A stretch of 64,000 nt of DNA from ZC4RG35 sp964571765 (GTDB lineage Bacteria; Actinomycetota; Acidimicrobiia; Spongiisociales; ZC4RG35), in assembly GCA_964571765.1 (NCBI GenBank), contig CAZNDH010000008.1, positions 1 to 64,000 of the forward strand, read 5' to 3'. The translations under genes were made by a program, and so were the position numbers. How positions within the stretch are numbered: position 1 is the stretch's first letter; the number at the start of each line of letters is the position of its first letter. The notes under the pieces were generated by a model, which saw only the letters and a program-made list of their open reading frames with translations, searched no databases and was not told where the DNA came from. This document shows positions 8,884-17,100 of the stretch, one piece after another.

Positions 8884-9411
8884 TCAGGTCCGTCTGATCT
8901 CGATCTCCAGCCGCCCGTCGGACCTCAGCCTGATCTCGAACCGGGCCTCGGCATCTCCCCTGCGGAACTCCAGGCGCACCCGGTCGTGCCGGGCGTCCTT
9001 GATGCGGACTTCCCAGCCAGGGGCCGAAATGTCGGTGATGACCAGGGCACCCAGGCTGGTCTCCACCGTGACCGACCCCACCCCCGGGATGTGGAAGGTG
9101 CCCCCGCCCTCGGCGGCCGTCTTCCGCTCGACGGTGGTTGAAGTCGAGTCCCCCCCGGCGGTGGTGACGCTCGTCGAACTGCCCGCCGAGGTCACACTGG
9201 TCGAGCTGCTCGCCGTGGTCACAGTGGTGGACGTGCTCGAGGGGAGGGTGACCCCGGTCGCCGACGTGCTCGAGGCGGCCAACCCGGCCGAAAGGTCGAG
9301 AGCGGTCTCGGTCTCAACGGGGCTCCCGTCATCACCAGCCGCCCAGGCGACGCTAACCGCGAGCAGCGCTGCGGTGATAGAGGTGGATACTCCCAACAAC
9401 TTCCTCGTCAT
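8884..9411 (-). CDS. Secreted Thr/Ser-rich protein, paralogue of 6334-6834
   Basis: A signal peptide (MTRKLLG, then a hydrophobic stretch ending AWAAGD) is followed by a long low-complexity Ser/Thr/Val linker (about 45-100) and a C-terminal beta-rich domain. The AAGGAGG sequence 6 nt upstream fixes the ATG at 9411. It converges on the kinase gene with a 2-bp gap. It shares its layout and ending with the protein on the other side of the two-component system. No known family was recognised. Confidence 0.68.
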   Translation of the reverse strand: MTRKLLGVSTSITAALLAVSVAWAAGDDGSPVETETALDLSAGLAASSTSATGVTLPSSTSTTVTTASSSTSVTSAGSSTSVTTAGGDSTSTTVERKTAAEGGGTFHIPGVGSVTVETSLGALVITDISAPGWEVRIKDARHDRVRLEFRRGDAEARFEIRLRSDGRLEIEIRRT

Positions 9412-9489
9412 CTCTGACCTCCTTGTCATCCTGCGGTTGTCGTGGGGACAGCATCGGTCGCCGCCCCTCATCAGGTCCTCAGCCGAAGG

Positions 9490-10128
9490 TCAAGAAGGGG
9501 TCAAGGACCCTGGCGTCTCGGAGACGATCTCCCACCGTCTCAGGAAGAACTGCACCAGGGGCCCGATGGAGATGGCGAAGAGCACCGTTCCCACTCCGAA
9601 GGTGCCCCCGAGCAGCCAACCCGCCGCCAGGACGGTGACCTCGATGATGCTGCGGGTGAGCCGGATCGACGGTCCCCGCCGCGCGATCCCGGTCATCAGC
9701 CCGTCCCGGGGCCCCGGGCCCAGGTTGGCCCCGATATACATCCCCGAGGCGATCCCGATGATGAGCACGCCGCCGAGGAGCATGGGCCACGCCGCCCAGG
9801 GACTCCCTGCCTCGGGGACCACAGCAGAGGTCACGTCGATCATCACCCCGATCACCACCGCGTTGAGCACCGTCCCCAGGCCGAACCGTTCTCCGAGGGG
9901 GATCCAGGCCAGCAGCACCAGCAGCGAGACGATCACCGACCAGATGCCAACGGTGAGTCCGAATCGGATCGCCAGCCCCTGATGGAGCACGTCCCACGGG
10001 GGCACACCGAGGTTGGAGCGCAGCATCAGGCCGATGCCCGCCCCGAAGAGCACGAGGCCGCAGACCAACTGGGCCAGGCGTCGTGCGAGATGCTCTCCGC
10101 CGATGGGAATGAACATGGGCCGGGGCAC
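9490..10128 (-). CDS. YczE/YitT-family integral membrane protein
   Basis: This 212-residue protein has about five hydrophobic helices. It carries family-typical stretches: GLVLFGAGIGLMLRSNLGVPPWDVLHQG near the N-terminus, then GMYIGANLGPGPRDGLMTGI and the Gly-rich GGTFGVGTVLFA. This is the COG2364 pattern. The function is not established; some relatives are linked to antibiotic production. It is divergent from the hydrolase-like gene at 10324. Confidence 0.8.
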   Translation of the reverse strand: MPRPMFIPIGGEHLARRLAQLVCGLVLFGAGIGLMLRSNLGVPPWDVLHQGLAIRFGLTVGIWSVIVSLLVLLAWIPLGERFGLGTVLNAVVIGVMIDVTSAVVPEAGSPWAAWPMLLGGVLIIGIASGMYIGANLGPGPRDGLMTGIARRGPSIRLTRSIIEVTVLAAGWLLGGTFGVGTVLFAISIGPLVQFFLRRWEIVSETPGSLTPS

Positions 10129-10323
10129 GGTAGGGGATAAGGTGAACCTTCCAATGGATGGCCGCCCCGGGTCCAGCCCACACTGGTCGCACCGTGTCCC
10201 CCCGATGGGGGAGTTGACCGTCTACTGGGCGCTGATCTACGGGGATTGTCGGAGTCTCGAGGAGGTCGGACTCACCTCGGGAGTGCGCAGGCCACGTCCC
10301 CTGCACATGGCACAGGTCTACCG

Positions 10324-11301
10324 ATGGGCCTGAGACAGCCGCCTAAGCAGGAGAAGGCCACCAGGGTCCTGGCCCGGATCCTGTTGCTCGTCGTGCTGAT
10401 CGCCGGAGCGGGGTTGCTGGTTTGGAACGTCTCCACCGAGCAGAGGATCGAACTCGTGGAGAACGTCACCATCAGCTCCCTGGAGCTGGATCCGGAGACC
10501 TTTGTCACCTCCGGTGACCTCCGGGTCAGGGTGGTCGACCTATCGGCGGCCCCCCAGCCTGTCATCCTTCTCCATGACGTCGACGTGGCCGGCGGAGTCA
10601 TATTCGACCAGCTAGCCCCTCTCGTCCAGGGGGAGTTCCGCCCGGTGGTGATCGACCTCCCCGGATTCGGCCTCAGTCAGCGAATGACCGAGCCGGGGAC
10701 CCATCACACCGTCGCCGCCATGTCGGCAGTGCTCGCCGACGTGGTTGAACAGCGCTACGGGTCGCCGGTGATCATGGTCGGGGTGGGCCTCGGGGGGATG
10801 GTCGCCTCCGAGACCGCGGTGACCCGCCCCGACCTGGTGCGGGGTCTGGTCATGGTCGACGTCGACTTCTGGAAGACGGACGGGTGGCGAGAGCGTGCCC
10901 AGAAGCTCCCCTGGATCGGGCGCGCCATGACATACACCTACGAGACTTCGGGACGGTTGTCCGGCCGGACCTGGGCCCCGCACTGCAATGATGGAGGGTG
11001 GTGCCCCACCCCCCAACAGGTGGCCAATCGCAACGTGACCGCGGTCATCGCTGGGTCCACCGACTCGATCAACGCCTTCCACAACACCCCGCCCGCGTCC
11101 TTCGTACCATCGGACCTCAAGGAGGTGACGGTTCCCACCACCTACGTGTGGAGCCTGCGGGGCGACGTGCCCCGCGACTCGGTGCAGCGGGTCAAGGCCG
11201 CCATCCCTCATGCAGTGATCAGCGACGTGGACGTGTGGGCCGCTCACGTGGAGGCCCCAGCGTCGATCATGGCCGCAATCCAGGCGGTTGCCGGGGGCTG
11301 A
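10324..11301 (+). CDS. Membrane-anchored alpha/beta-hydrolase-fold protein lacking the nucleophile Ser
   Basis: A short basic start and one helix (about 15-34) anchor an alpha/beta-hydrolase domain. Strand-turn motifs ILLHDVDVAGG and PVVIDLPGFGLSQR are normal. The nucleophile elbow, usually GxSxGG, reads G153-V-G155-L-G157-G158, so the Ser is Gly; the DNA (GTC GGG GTG GGC CTC GGG) is unambiguous. A possible catalytic His remains in AAHVEAP near the end. It may be a non-hydrolytic binding protein. The start is uncertain: ATG 10324 puts the helix at the N-terminus, and an in-frame TTG lies at 10246. The 195-bp gap upstream holds nothing recognised. Confidence 0.75.
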   Translation: MGLRQPPKQEKATRVLARILLLVVLIAGAGLLVWNVSTEQRIELVENVTISSLELDPETFVTSGDLRVRVVDLSAAPQPVILLHDVDVAGGVIFDQLAPLVQGEFRPVVIDLPGFGLSQRMTEPGTHHTVAAMSAVLADVVEQRYGSPVIMVGVGLGGMVASETAVTRPDLVRGLVMVDVDFWKTDGWRERAQKLPWIGRAMTYTYETSGRLSGRTWAPHCNDGGWCPTPQQVANRNVTAVIAGSTDSINAFHNTPPASFVPSDLKEVTVPTTYVWSLRGDVPRDSVQRVKAAIPHAVISDVDVWAAHVEAPASIMAAIQAVAGG

Positions 11302-11316
11302 CCCGGGTGAGAACGG

Positions 11317-12294
11317 CTATGAGGGCGGAGGCAGCAACAGCAGCTTGCCGGTCGTTGTGCGACTCTCCAGGCGGCGGTGGGCCTCGGCCGCATCCTCCAA
11401 TGGGTAGCGCCCTCCGATCCTCACCGTGAGCCTCCCGTCGCCTGCCCAGCCGAACAACTCGTCGGCTCGTCTCATCAGCTCTTCAGGAGTGGCGGTGTAG
11501 TGGCCCAAGGAAGGCCTGGTGAGGAATAGTGAGCCCTTGCTTCCCAGGACAAGCGGCGATACCGGGGGGACCACACCCGAGGCGTTGCCGAAGGTGACCA
11601 TGGTCCCCCGGGGTCGGAGCAGGTCGAGGCCCCCCTCGAAGGTGTCGGCGCCCACCCCGTCATAGACCACGTCGAGCGCTCTGGGGCCGTATGCCCCCGC
11701 GATGGCCTCGACAAAGTCGACCTCGCGGTACTCGATCACCATGTCGGCACCCGCCTGGCGGCTCAGCTCGGCCTTTTCCGCAGAGCCGACGGTGGTGATC
11801 ACGGTGGCCCCACGCAGCTTGGCGATCTGGGTGAGGAGCAGGCCAACCCCTCCGGCGCCGGCGTGGACCAGGCACTTGCTCCCCTCGACGAGCCGGTAGG
11901 TGTCGGTGGCCAGGTAGTGGGCGGTCATCCCCTGGAGGAGCAGGGCGGTGGCCACCTCGAGGTCAAGGGTACTGGGGAGGGGCACCAGCCGGTTGGCAGG
12001 CACTACATGTCGTTCCCGGTAGCTGCCCAGGGCGTTGACCCACCCAACCCGGTCCCCGGTGGCGATCCCCGCAACGCCCTCTCCCACTTCGAGGACCACC
12101 CCGGCACCCTCGACGCCGGGGGTGATCGGGAACTCGACGGGGTAGACCCCCTGCCGGTGGTAGACGTCGATGAAGTTGACCCCGGCAACAGCCACCTCCA
12201 CCAGCACCGCACCCGGCACTGCCCGGGGACCTGGAACGTCCTCCAACACCAATTCCTCGGGGCCGCCCGGGCGATGCACCACCACGGTCTTCAT
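11317..12294 (-). CDS. NADPH:quinone oxidoreductase, zinc-free MDR family (Qor-like)
   Basis: This 325-residue protein has a GroES-like N-terminal half (VEVAVAGVNFIDVYHRQG, PGVEGAGVV), then a Rossmann half with HAGAGGVGLLLTQIAK and VITTVGSAEKAE. The Asn-Phe-Ile-Asp-Val-Tyr motif and the lack of zinc-ligand Cys/His clusters mark the quinone-oxidoreductase subgroup. ATG 12294 follows GGAGAG. The start overlaps the stop of the upstream gene (ATGA). It probably reduces quinones or enones with NADPH in the cytoplasm. Confidence 0.9.
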   Translation of the reverse strand: MKTVVVHRPGGPEELVLEDVPGPRAVPGAVLVEVAVAGVNFIDVYHRQGVYPVEFPITPGVEGAGVVLEVGEGVAGIATGDRVGWVNALGSYRERHVVPANRLVPLPSTLDLEVATALLLQGMTAHYLATDTYRLVEGSKCLVHAGAGGVGLLLTQIAKLRGATVITTVGSAEKAELSRQAGADMVIEYREVDFVEAIAGAYGPRALDVVYDGVGADTFEGGLDLLRPRGTMVTFGNASGVVPPVSPLVLGSKGSLFLTRPSLGHYTATPEELMRRADELFGWAGDGRLTVRIGGRYPLEDAAEAHRRLESRTTTGKLLLLPPPS

Positions 12295-12710
12295 GGTCTC
12301 TCCACTCTCCATCCTCTCGTCCGTAACTCGTCGGCCAGGGTCTCATCGGCGAGGGGGGACAGGTCGATGCCGCTGCGTTCCACTCCGAGACGACGCTCCA
12401 CCGTGTCGCGCAGGGTCCGGGCCCAGGCCCGTCCTCTCGCCTCCGCCTCGAGGCTGAGGGTGGCGTCGGGGTTGACGGTGTAAACCCGGGCGGTCACCTG
12501 GGGGCTGGCCCGTGATCCGCGCTCGCCGTAAACCAGGAGGATCCCGCCGGCGGGCAGGTCCTGGATCCCTCCCACCTCGACAAAAGGACCCTCGTAGGCC
12601 CATCCGGAGCTCTTGGCGGTGTCCACCATCTCGACCACCTTGGCCCAGTTCTTGCGGCGCTCGTCGCCCACCAGGGGCACTTCGACCGGCACCAGGATCG
12701 TTTCGCCCAT
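12291..12710 (-). CDS. Conserved-looking hypothetical cytoplasmic protein
   Basis: This 139-residue soluble protein starts MGETILVPVEVPLVGDERRKNWAK (ATG 12710). It has a hydrophobic strand (GGILLVYGERG) and an acidic/Arg-rich C-terminal helix region. There is no signal peptide or membrane segment. It is translationally coupled to the quinone oxidoreductase by a 4-bp ATGA overlap and divergent from the MoaD fusion. No family was recognised. Confidence 0.6.
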   Translation of the reverse strand: MGETILVPVEVPLVGDERRKNWAKVVEMVDTAKSSGWAYEGPFVEVGGIQDLPAGGILLVYGERGSRASPQVTARVYTVNPDATLSLEAEARGRAWARTLRDTVERRLGVERSGIDLSPLADETLADELRTRGWRVERP

Positions 12711-12767
12711 GGGTCGAGGGTAAGGGAATTGGAGCGCGATCGGGGCATCGCCATATACCCTCATCTC

Positions 12768-13763
12768 ATGGCCAAGGTTCGAATGTTCGCCAACCTGCGC
12801 GAGATCGCCGGCACCGGGCGCGCCGAGATCGATGCGGAGACCGTCGCCGAGGTGATCATGGTGGCCTCAGAACGATACGGCGACGACTTCGCCCGCGGGG
12901 TCGAGGTCTCCCGGGTGTGGGTCAACGGTTTGGAGGCCGCACCCGACTCAGCGGTGGGTGCCGACGACGAAGTGGTCCTCCTCCCCCCGGTGTCTGGTGG
13001 GAGCCAGCCGGCGGCGGTGCCCACGATAGACCTGCTCGCATTCGTTCCTCTGGTGGCCGCGGTCGTGGCGGTGGCGGCCAGCCGCCAGGAGCAGGCCATC
13101 TGGGTAGCTGTCCTGGTCGCCCTGGTCGCCCTGTGGTCCGTCGACCTCAACTCGACCGTCACCGGGAGGGGCCGGCTCTTCGCCCCGCTCGCCGTGGTCA
13201 CCTGCGGCGCCATTGGGGCCCTGTCGGCCCACGTGCTCGGGACCGGCGGATATGGCTTGGCCATGGCGGCCGCGGTGGTTGTGTGCCTTGGCTGGGCGGT
13301 CGCCTTCGAGGAGTACCGACAGGTAGAGGTGCTCACCTCAACCGCCCTGGCCGGGCTCTTGGGAGCCTTGGCGGTGGCCTCCATGGTGCTCACCAACTCT
13401 GCCCATGCTCCCGACACCCGCGCCGTGGACATCTTCCTGGTGGCGGTGATCGCCGGGATCGCCCTCGGGGCCCTGGTCTCTCGGATTCCCGCCATCCCCT
13501 TCCTCGACCCCGTCACCACCACCGCCATGGTGGCGGTGTTGGGCACGGTCGTGGCCGCCTGGATCTGGGAGGCCGACGTCGTGGGATACCTCCTGGTCGG
13601 CTTGGGAGTGGCGGTGGCATTGGTCGGCGGGCGCGGCTTGTCCTCGATGATGCGTACCGGAGTGGTTCGGCTCACCGAGAGGACGCCTGGCCTGATCCCG
13701 TCACTCGATAGTGTGGTTCTTGCCGCGGCGATCTACTTCCCTCTGGTCGGGCTGATCCTCTGA
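12768..13763 (+). CDS. MoaD/ThiS-like beta-grasp domain fused to a multi-helix membrane domain
   Basis: Residues 1-78 are MoaD-like: MAKVRMFANLREIAGTGR, a central helix, VNG, ADDEVVLLPPVSGG. The Gly77-Gly78 pair that normally ends MoaD is followed by about 250 residues forming about eight hydrophobic helices. The membrane part ends GLIPSLDSVVLAAAIYFPL, faintly like the CdsA C-terminus but without its HGG...DR catalytic motif. The ATG at 12768 has TATACC about 9 nt upstream, suggesting a leaderless transcript. Either the GG tail is exposed by cleavage or the domain is not a sulfur carrier. The function is unknown. Confidence 0.72.
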   Translation: MAKVRMFANLREIAGTGRAEIDAETVAEVIMVASERYGDDFARGVEVSRVWVNGLEAAPDSAVGADDEVVLLPPVSGGSQPAAVPTIDLLAFVPLVAAVVAVAASRQEQAIWVAVLVALVALWSVDLNSTVTGRGRLFAPLAVVTCGAIGALSAHVLGTGGYGLAMAAAVVVCLGWAVAFEEYRQVEVLTSTALAGLLGALAVASMVLTNSAHAPDTRAVDIFLVAVIAGIALGALVSRIPAIPFLDPVTTTAMVAVLGTVVAAWIWEADVVGYLLVGLGVAVALVGGRGLSSMMRTGVVRLTERTPGLIPSLDSVVLAAAIYFPLVGLIL

Positions 13764-13815
13764 TCACCGTCCACTGACTACTCCAAGTGGTGGCTCGGGG
13801 TTAGCATCTCCTCGA

Positions 13816-14904
13816 ATGACAGCCCCCAAGCCGCTCGCCCGCGCGCTTCTCGTCGTCGTTCTCATCGCTGCGGTGAGCGCTGTGCCCCTGCCCTCGGCGG
13901 CGGTCACCCGGGCCCAGGTCGATGCCGCCTGCGAGGACTCCCGGGAGCAGCTGGCCAACTACCGCCTTGCCCAGCAGCGCTTCGGGGAGGCGGCCAATGC
14001 CTACGACGCCGTCCTCAACGAGATCGACCTCCTCGAACGTCAGCAGGCCAGGATCCAGACCTCGGTGGGCAACACCGCCAACGAGTTGGACTCGGCGAAG
14101 AAGCGGTTCGAGGACCACGCCGTTGAGCTCTACATGCGAGGCGGCGTCTCCAGCCCGGGGATCATCCTCAGCGCCTCTTCGGTCGACCAGCTCCTCACCA
14201 CCACCGAGTTCCTCTCCTCGGCGGCGGTTGGGGGGCAACGCTCCATCCACGACCTGATCGCCCAGATCGGCGAACTGGAGAGGTTCCAGGTCGATCTCGA
14301 CGAGATCCACTCTCAGCTCATGGACAAAGAGGCCGAGGCCGCTGCCCTGGCCTTCGAGCTCAACTCGGCCATGGAGGCCGAGCAGGCCGCCTACTCCCGG
14401 CTGAGCACTCGCTGCAAGCAGCTCACTTCGAAGTACGAGGCGGAGCAGGCGGCGCTCCGGGCTGCCGCCCGCCAGCGTGCCGCCGGGTCGGTCCAGGTCG
14501 GGCCGTTCATCTGCCCGTTCACCAAGGGCCGCACCTCTTTCACCAACAGCTGGGGGGCGCCTCGCTCCGGGGGTCGGAGCCACAAGGGGACCGACCTTTT
14601 CGCCGCCTTGAACGAGCCGACGTACGCCGTCGCCGCCGGGGTGGTCTTGACTGGCAACAGTGGTCTGGGTGGTCGCACCATCTGGCTGATAGCCACCAAC
14701 GGGGTGGCCTACTACTACGCCCACCTCGCCAACTGGAACGTGTCCAATGGCCAGCAGGTCAGCCAGGGACAGACCATCGGCTTCAACGGCGACTCGGGCA
14801 ACGCTCGGGGGGGGGCCCCTCACCTCCACTTCGAGATCCACCCTGGCGGCAGGGGCAGCCCGGCGGTCAACCCCTATCCCACGCTGGTCGCAGCCTGCCG
14901 GTAA
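13816..14904 (+). CDS. Secreted coiled-coil M23 (LytM/EnvC-type) peptidase
   Basis: This 362-residue protein has a signal peptide (about 1-30). Gln/Glu/Ala-rich coiled coils (about 35-110 and 140-215) flank a small hinge, and a C-terminal M23 domain starts at GRTSFTNSWG. Zinc motifs are complete: HKGTD (HxxxD), the second-site His in YYYAHLANW and HLHFE. It should hydrolyse peptidoglycan cross-links or activate amidases, outside the membrane. The EnvC-like layout suggests a cell-division role. Confidence 0.9.
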   Translation: MTAPKPLARALLVVVLIAAVSAVPLPSAAVTRAQVDAACEDSREQLANYRLAQQRFGEAANAYDAVLNEIDLLERQQARIQTSVGNTANELDSAKKRFEDHAVELYMRGGVSSPGIILSASSVDQLLTTTEFLSSAAVGGQRSIHDLIAQIGELERFQVDLDEIHSQLMDKEAEAAALAFELNSAMEAEQAAYSRLSTRCKQLTSKYEAEQAALRAAARQRAAGSVQVGPFICPFTKGRTSFTNSWGAPRSGGRSHKGTDLFAALNEPTYAVAAGVVLTGNSGLGGRTIWLIATNGVAYYYAHLANWNVSNGQQVSQGQTIGFNGDSGNARGGAPHLHFEIHPGGRGSPAVNPYPTLVAACR

Positions 14905-14914
14905 CCTTGGCCGC

Positions 14915-15448
14915 GTGACCGAACGGCGACGGCGGATCGATATGGTGCTCGAGCCCGAGTACCTCGACGACATCAGCACCATCCACCTCGAAGAGTTGAA
15001 GAAGCGGCGGGACACCGCCGAGGACGTCGAGTCCCAGATCTCCTATTACCGGCGGCTCATCCATGGCCGGATGGACCTGCTCGCCTTCGAGATGAAGCGA
15101 CGGCGTGGGGAAGAGGAGCGGACCCTCATCGAGGCTCTACCCGAGATACTCTCCTCCGGCCTGGTGCTGGGCAGCGAGCCCAGCCTCAAGCATCTGGACA
15201 CCATGCCCCCTCTCCCCTCGACCACGGGTCGGCGTCTCATCGACCAGATCATGGACGACGGCGTCCTCACCCAGCTCCCCGACCTCGGGGACGACGAAGT
15301 GTCCGAAGCGATGGAGCGACTCGGCGAGGTGGAAGTGGTGCTTTCCAATCAGCGCCGGCAGCTCCACTCGGTGATCGACGCGGTGCAGAGGGAGATCGTT
15401 TCGCGGTATCGCAGCCAGCAGGACGACGGGGCCGCCGTCTCCGGGTAG
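14915..15448 (+). CDS. RsiG-like anti-sigma factor candidate with two c-di-GMP-binding motifs
   Basis: This 177-residue, almost wholly helical protein has two long helices. Each carries the RsiG signature E-x3-S-x2-R-x3-Q-x3-D with His in place of Gln: E39 S43 R46 H50 D54 (ESQISYYRRLIHGRMD) and E140 S144 R147 H151 D155 (EVVLSNQRRQLHSVID). In Streptomyces, RsiG holds sigma-WhiG when loaded with c-di-GMP through the same twin motif. The GTG at 14915 is just after the M23 gene; an ATG at 14942 is the alternative. No WhiG-like sigma or GGDEF/EAL gene is in the window. The family assignment is strong by motif, the partner is inferred. Confidence 0.78.
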   Translation: MTERRRRIDMVLEPEYLDDISTIHLEELKKRRDTAEDVESQISYYRRLIHGRMDLLAFEMKRRRGEEERTLIEALPEILSSGLVLGSEPSLKHLDTMPPLPSTTGRRLIDQIMDDGVLTQLPDLGDDEVSEAMERLGEVEVVLSNQRRQLHSVIDAVQREIVSRYRSQQDDGAAVSG

Positions 15449-15478
15449 GGCACCACCCTTGCCTGTACACGGCTGAAC

Positions 15479-16420
15479 ATGCTGGCGAGGAGCCTCCGCT
15501 CGGGGCTGGTGGAGACCTACCACGACGGGGTGGTGGCGGTCTGCGACCCCGCGGGGCAGATAGTGGCTTCGTCGGGGGACACCGAGCGCCCCTTCTACCT
15601 GCGCTCGGCGGCCAAGCCGTTCCAGGCGCTGGTTTCCCAGGAGAAGGGGGCTGGGTTGAAGCCGGTCGAGCTGGCTCTGGCATCGGCGTCCCACCGCGGG
15701 AATCCGGCGCAGGTGGCCGTCGTCGAGGCGATGCTGGCCGCCGCAGGGCTCGACGAGGATGACCTCGGATGCCCTCCCGACTGGCCACTGGCGCACCCTG
15801 CCTCGAGGCGCCTGGTTGCCTCGGGCCATCGGCGCCCCCGGCGCACATGGCATAACTGCTCGGGCAAACACGCCGGGTTCCTTCGGGCATGTGCCGCCCG
15901 TGGCTGGCCCATCGACGGCTACCTCGACCCGGGACACCCGCTGCAGATGGCCGTCGTTTCCCTGGTATCCGAGTTGGGCGGCTACCGGGTCGACCCCGTG
16001 GGGGTCGACGGCTGTGGTGCCCCGGTCCTTCGTACCAACGCCGCCGCCATGGCCCGCCTCTTTGCCTCTCTGGCCTCTGATCCGGCGCTGGCCGAGGTGT
16101 ATCGGGTGATGCACCGGTATCCCGCCCTGGTTTCGGGGGTAGACGAGGGTGATGCCGCCATCGCCACGGTGATCGATGCGGTAGCCAAGGGGGGCGCCCA
16201 AGGTTGTCTCGGGGTGGCCGTGGCCCCAAGTCTCGGGGTGGCGGTCAAGTCGTGGGACGGAGACCACGCCGTGGCGGTGATCGGAGCGGTTGCCGCCCTG
16301 GAACGCCTGGGGGTGCTGACACCCAACGCCTCTGCCCGGCTGGGAGGACACGCCCGCCCTTCGGTGCTCGGAGGGGGCGAGCCGGTCGGCGAGGTGGAGC
16401 CCGTGGTGGACTGGTCGTGA
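15479..16420 (+). CDS. L-asparaginase II family protein (thermolabile/rhizobial type)
   Basis: This 313-residue protein matches the AnsA/asparaginase-II (PF06089) family: RSAAKPFQAL near residue 41, ASASHRGNPAQ, NCSGKHAGFL and VDGCGAPVLR. The invariant Ser-Ala-Ala-Lys and Cys-Ser-Gly-Lys motifs are present. It should hydrolyse asparagine to aspartate and ammonia in the cytoplasm. The stop overlaps the GTG of the YbjN-domain gene (GTGA). Confidence 0.88.
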   Translation: MLARSLRSGLVETYHDGVVAVCDPAGQIVASSGDTERPFYLRSAAKPFQALVSQEKGAGLKPVELALASASHRGNPAQVAVVEAMLAAAGLDEDDLGCPPDWPLAHPASRRLVASGHRRPRRTWHNCSGKHAGFLRACAARGWPIDGYLDPGHPLQMAVVSLVSELGGYRVDPVGVDGCGAPVLRTNAAAMARLFASLASDPALAEVYRVMHRYPALVSGVDEGDAAIATVIDAVAKGGAQGCLGVAVAPSLGVAVKSWDGDHAVAVIGAVAALERLGVLTPNASARLGGHARPSVLGGGEPVGEVEPVVDWS

Positions 16421-16833
16421 GGGAAGTCCTCGAGGAGCGGATCGAACGCTGGCTCGACGACCCCGACTCCAGCGTGGAGTACGCCGAGGAGGTCGAGGGG
16501 CGCTGGGCGGTGCGGATGGGCCAGCAGGTCCGCGACGCCACCACGGTGTGGTTCGAGGTCGGGGAGCGCAGCCTGATGGTCGAGGCCTACGTATTCCCCG
16601 GTCCCGAGCACCCGGGGCCCAGCCACCACCTCGCCCTGGTGAGAAACCGACGCGCCTGGCGGGTGTTCTTCGCCGTCGACGAGGAGGACGCCCTGGTGCT
16701 CCGGGGTCGGATCGCTGCCGAACGGGTCACCCTCGAGGAGCTCGACATGGTCCTCGGCGAGTTGTACGAGATGGTGGAGCTCTCGTTTCGCGGGTTCATC
16801 GAGTTCGCGAAAAATCCACCTAGAAACTTGTGA
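16417..16833 (+). CDS. YbjN-domain protein
   Basis: This 138-residue protein looks like the actinobacterial YbjN family: VREVLEERIERWLDD, then a beta-sheet with VWFEVGERSLMVEAYVFPGP and HLALVRNRRAW, ending LDMVLGELYEMVELSF. The fold is like secretion chaperones; the molecular role is unknown. The GTG start overlaps the asparaginase stop by 4 bp. Confidence 0.78.
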   Translation: MREVLEERIERWLDDPDSSVEYAEEVEGRWAVRMGQQVRDATTVWFEVGERSLMVEAYVFPGPEHPGPSHHLALVRNRRAWRVFFAVDEEDALVLRGRIAAERVTLEELDMVLGELYEMVELSFRGFIEFAKNPPRNL

Positions 16834-16855
16834 ACAAAGCGGTGTGGACAAAGCC

Positions 16856-16864
16856 TGTGGATAA
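16856..16864 (-). promoter_or_regulatory. DnaA box (perfect, minus strand)
   Basis: TGTGGATAA is the exact complement of TTATCCACA. It lies in the 267-bp gap 16834-17100, downstream of the YbjN gene. No cluster of boxes or AT-rich unwinding region accompanies it, so it is not evidence for an origin. Nothing else was recognised in this gap. Confidence 0.4.
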
Positions 16865-17100
16865 GCCGGATTGCTGTGGGTAACTACGGATCGGCTCACT
16901 GCGGATCCCAGATCGGCGCTGGCTTACACTGCATTACGCTGTCGGAGGTTCCTCAGATGGTGATTGAAACCGGGTGGGGGGTTGTCGTAGATTCGCCAGC
17001 GAACGCCCCAGAGGCCATTCGGAGAAGCGTCCGTTCGGGGAAGTGCGGAGGAGGCTCCGGAGGTCACTGGGGCGTTCGTCGTTGCATTGAGCCCGGGGCA

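Noticed and set aside
10205..10333. A short reading frame that could be a leader peptide for the hydrolase-like gene
   Set aside because: No Shine-Dalgarno and no recognised sequence; the overlap with ATG 10324 may be chance.
16834..17100. Possible replication origin because of a perfect DnaA box
   Set aside because: Only one box, no AT-rich region, and no dnaA, dnaN or parAB nearby.
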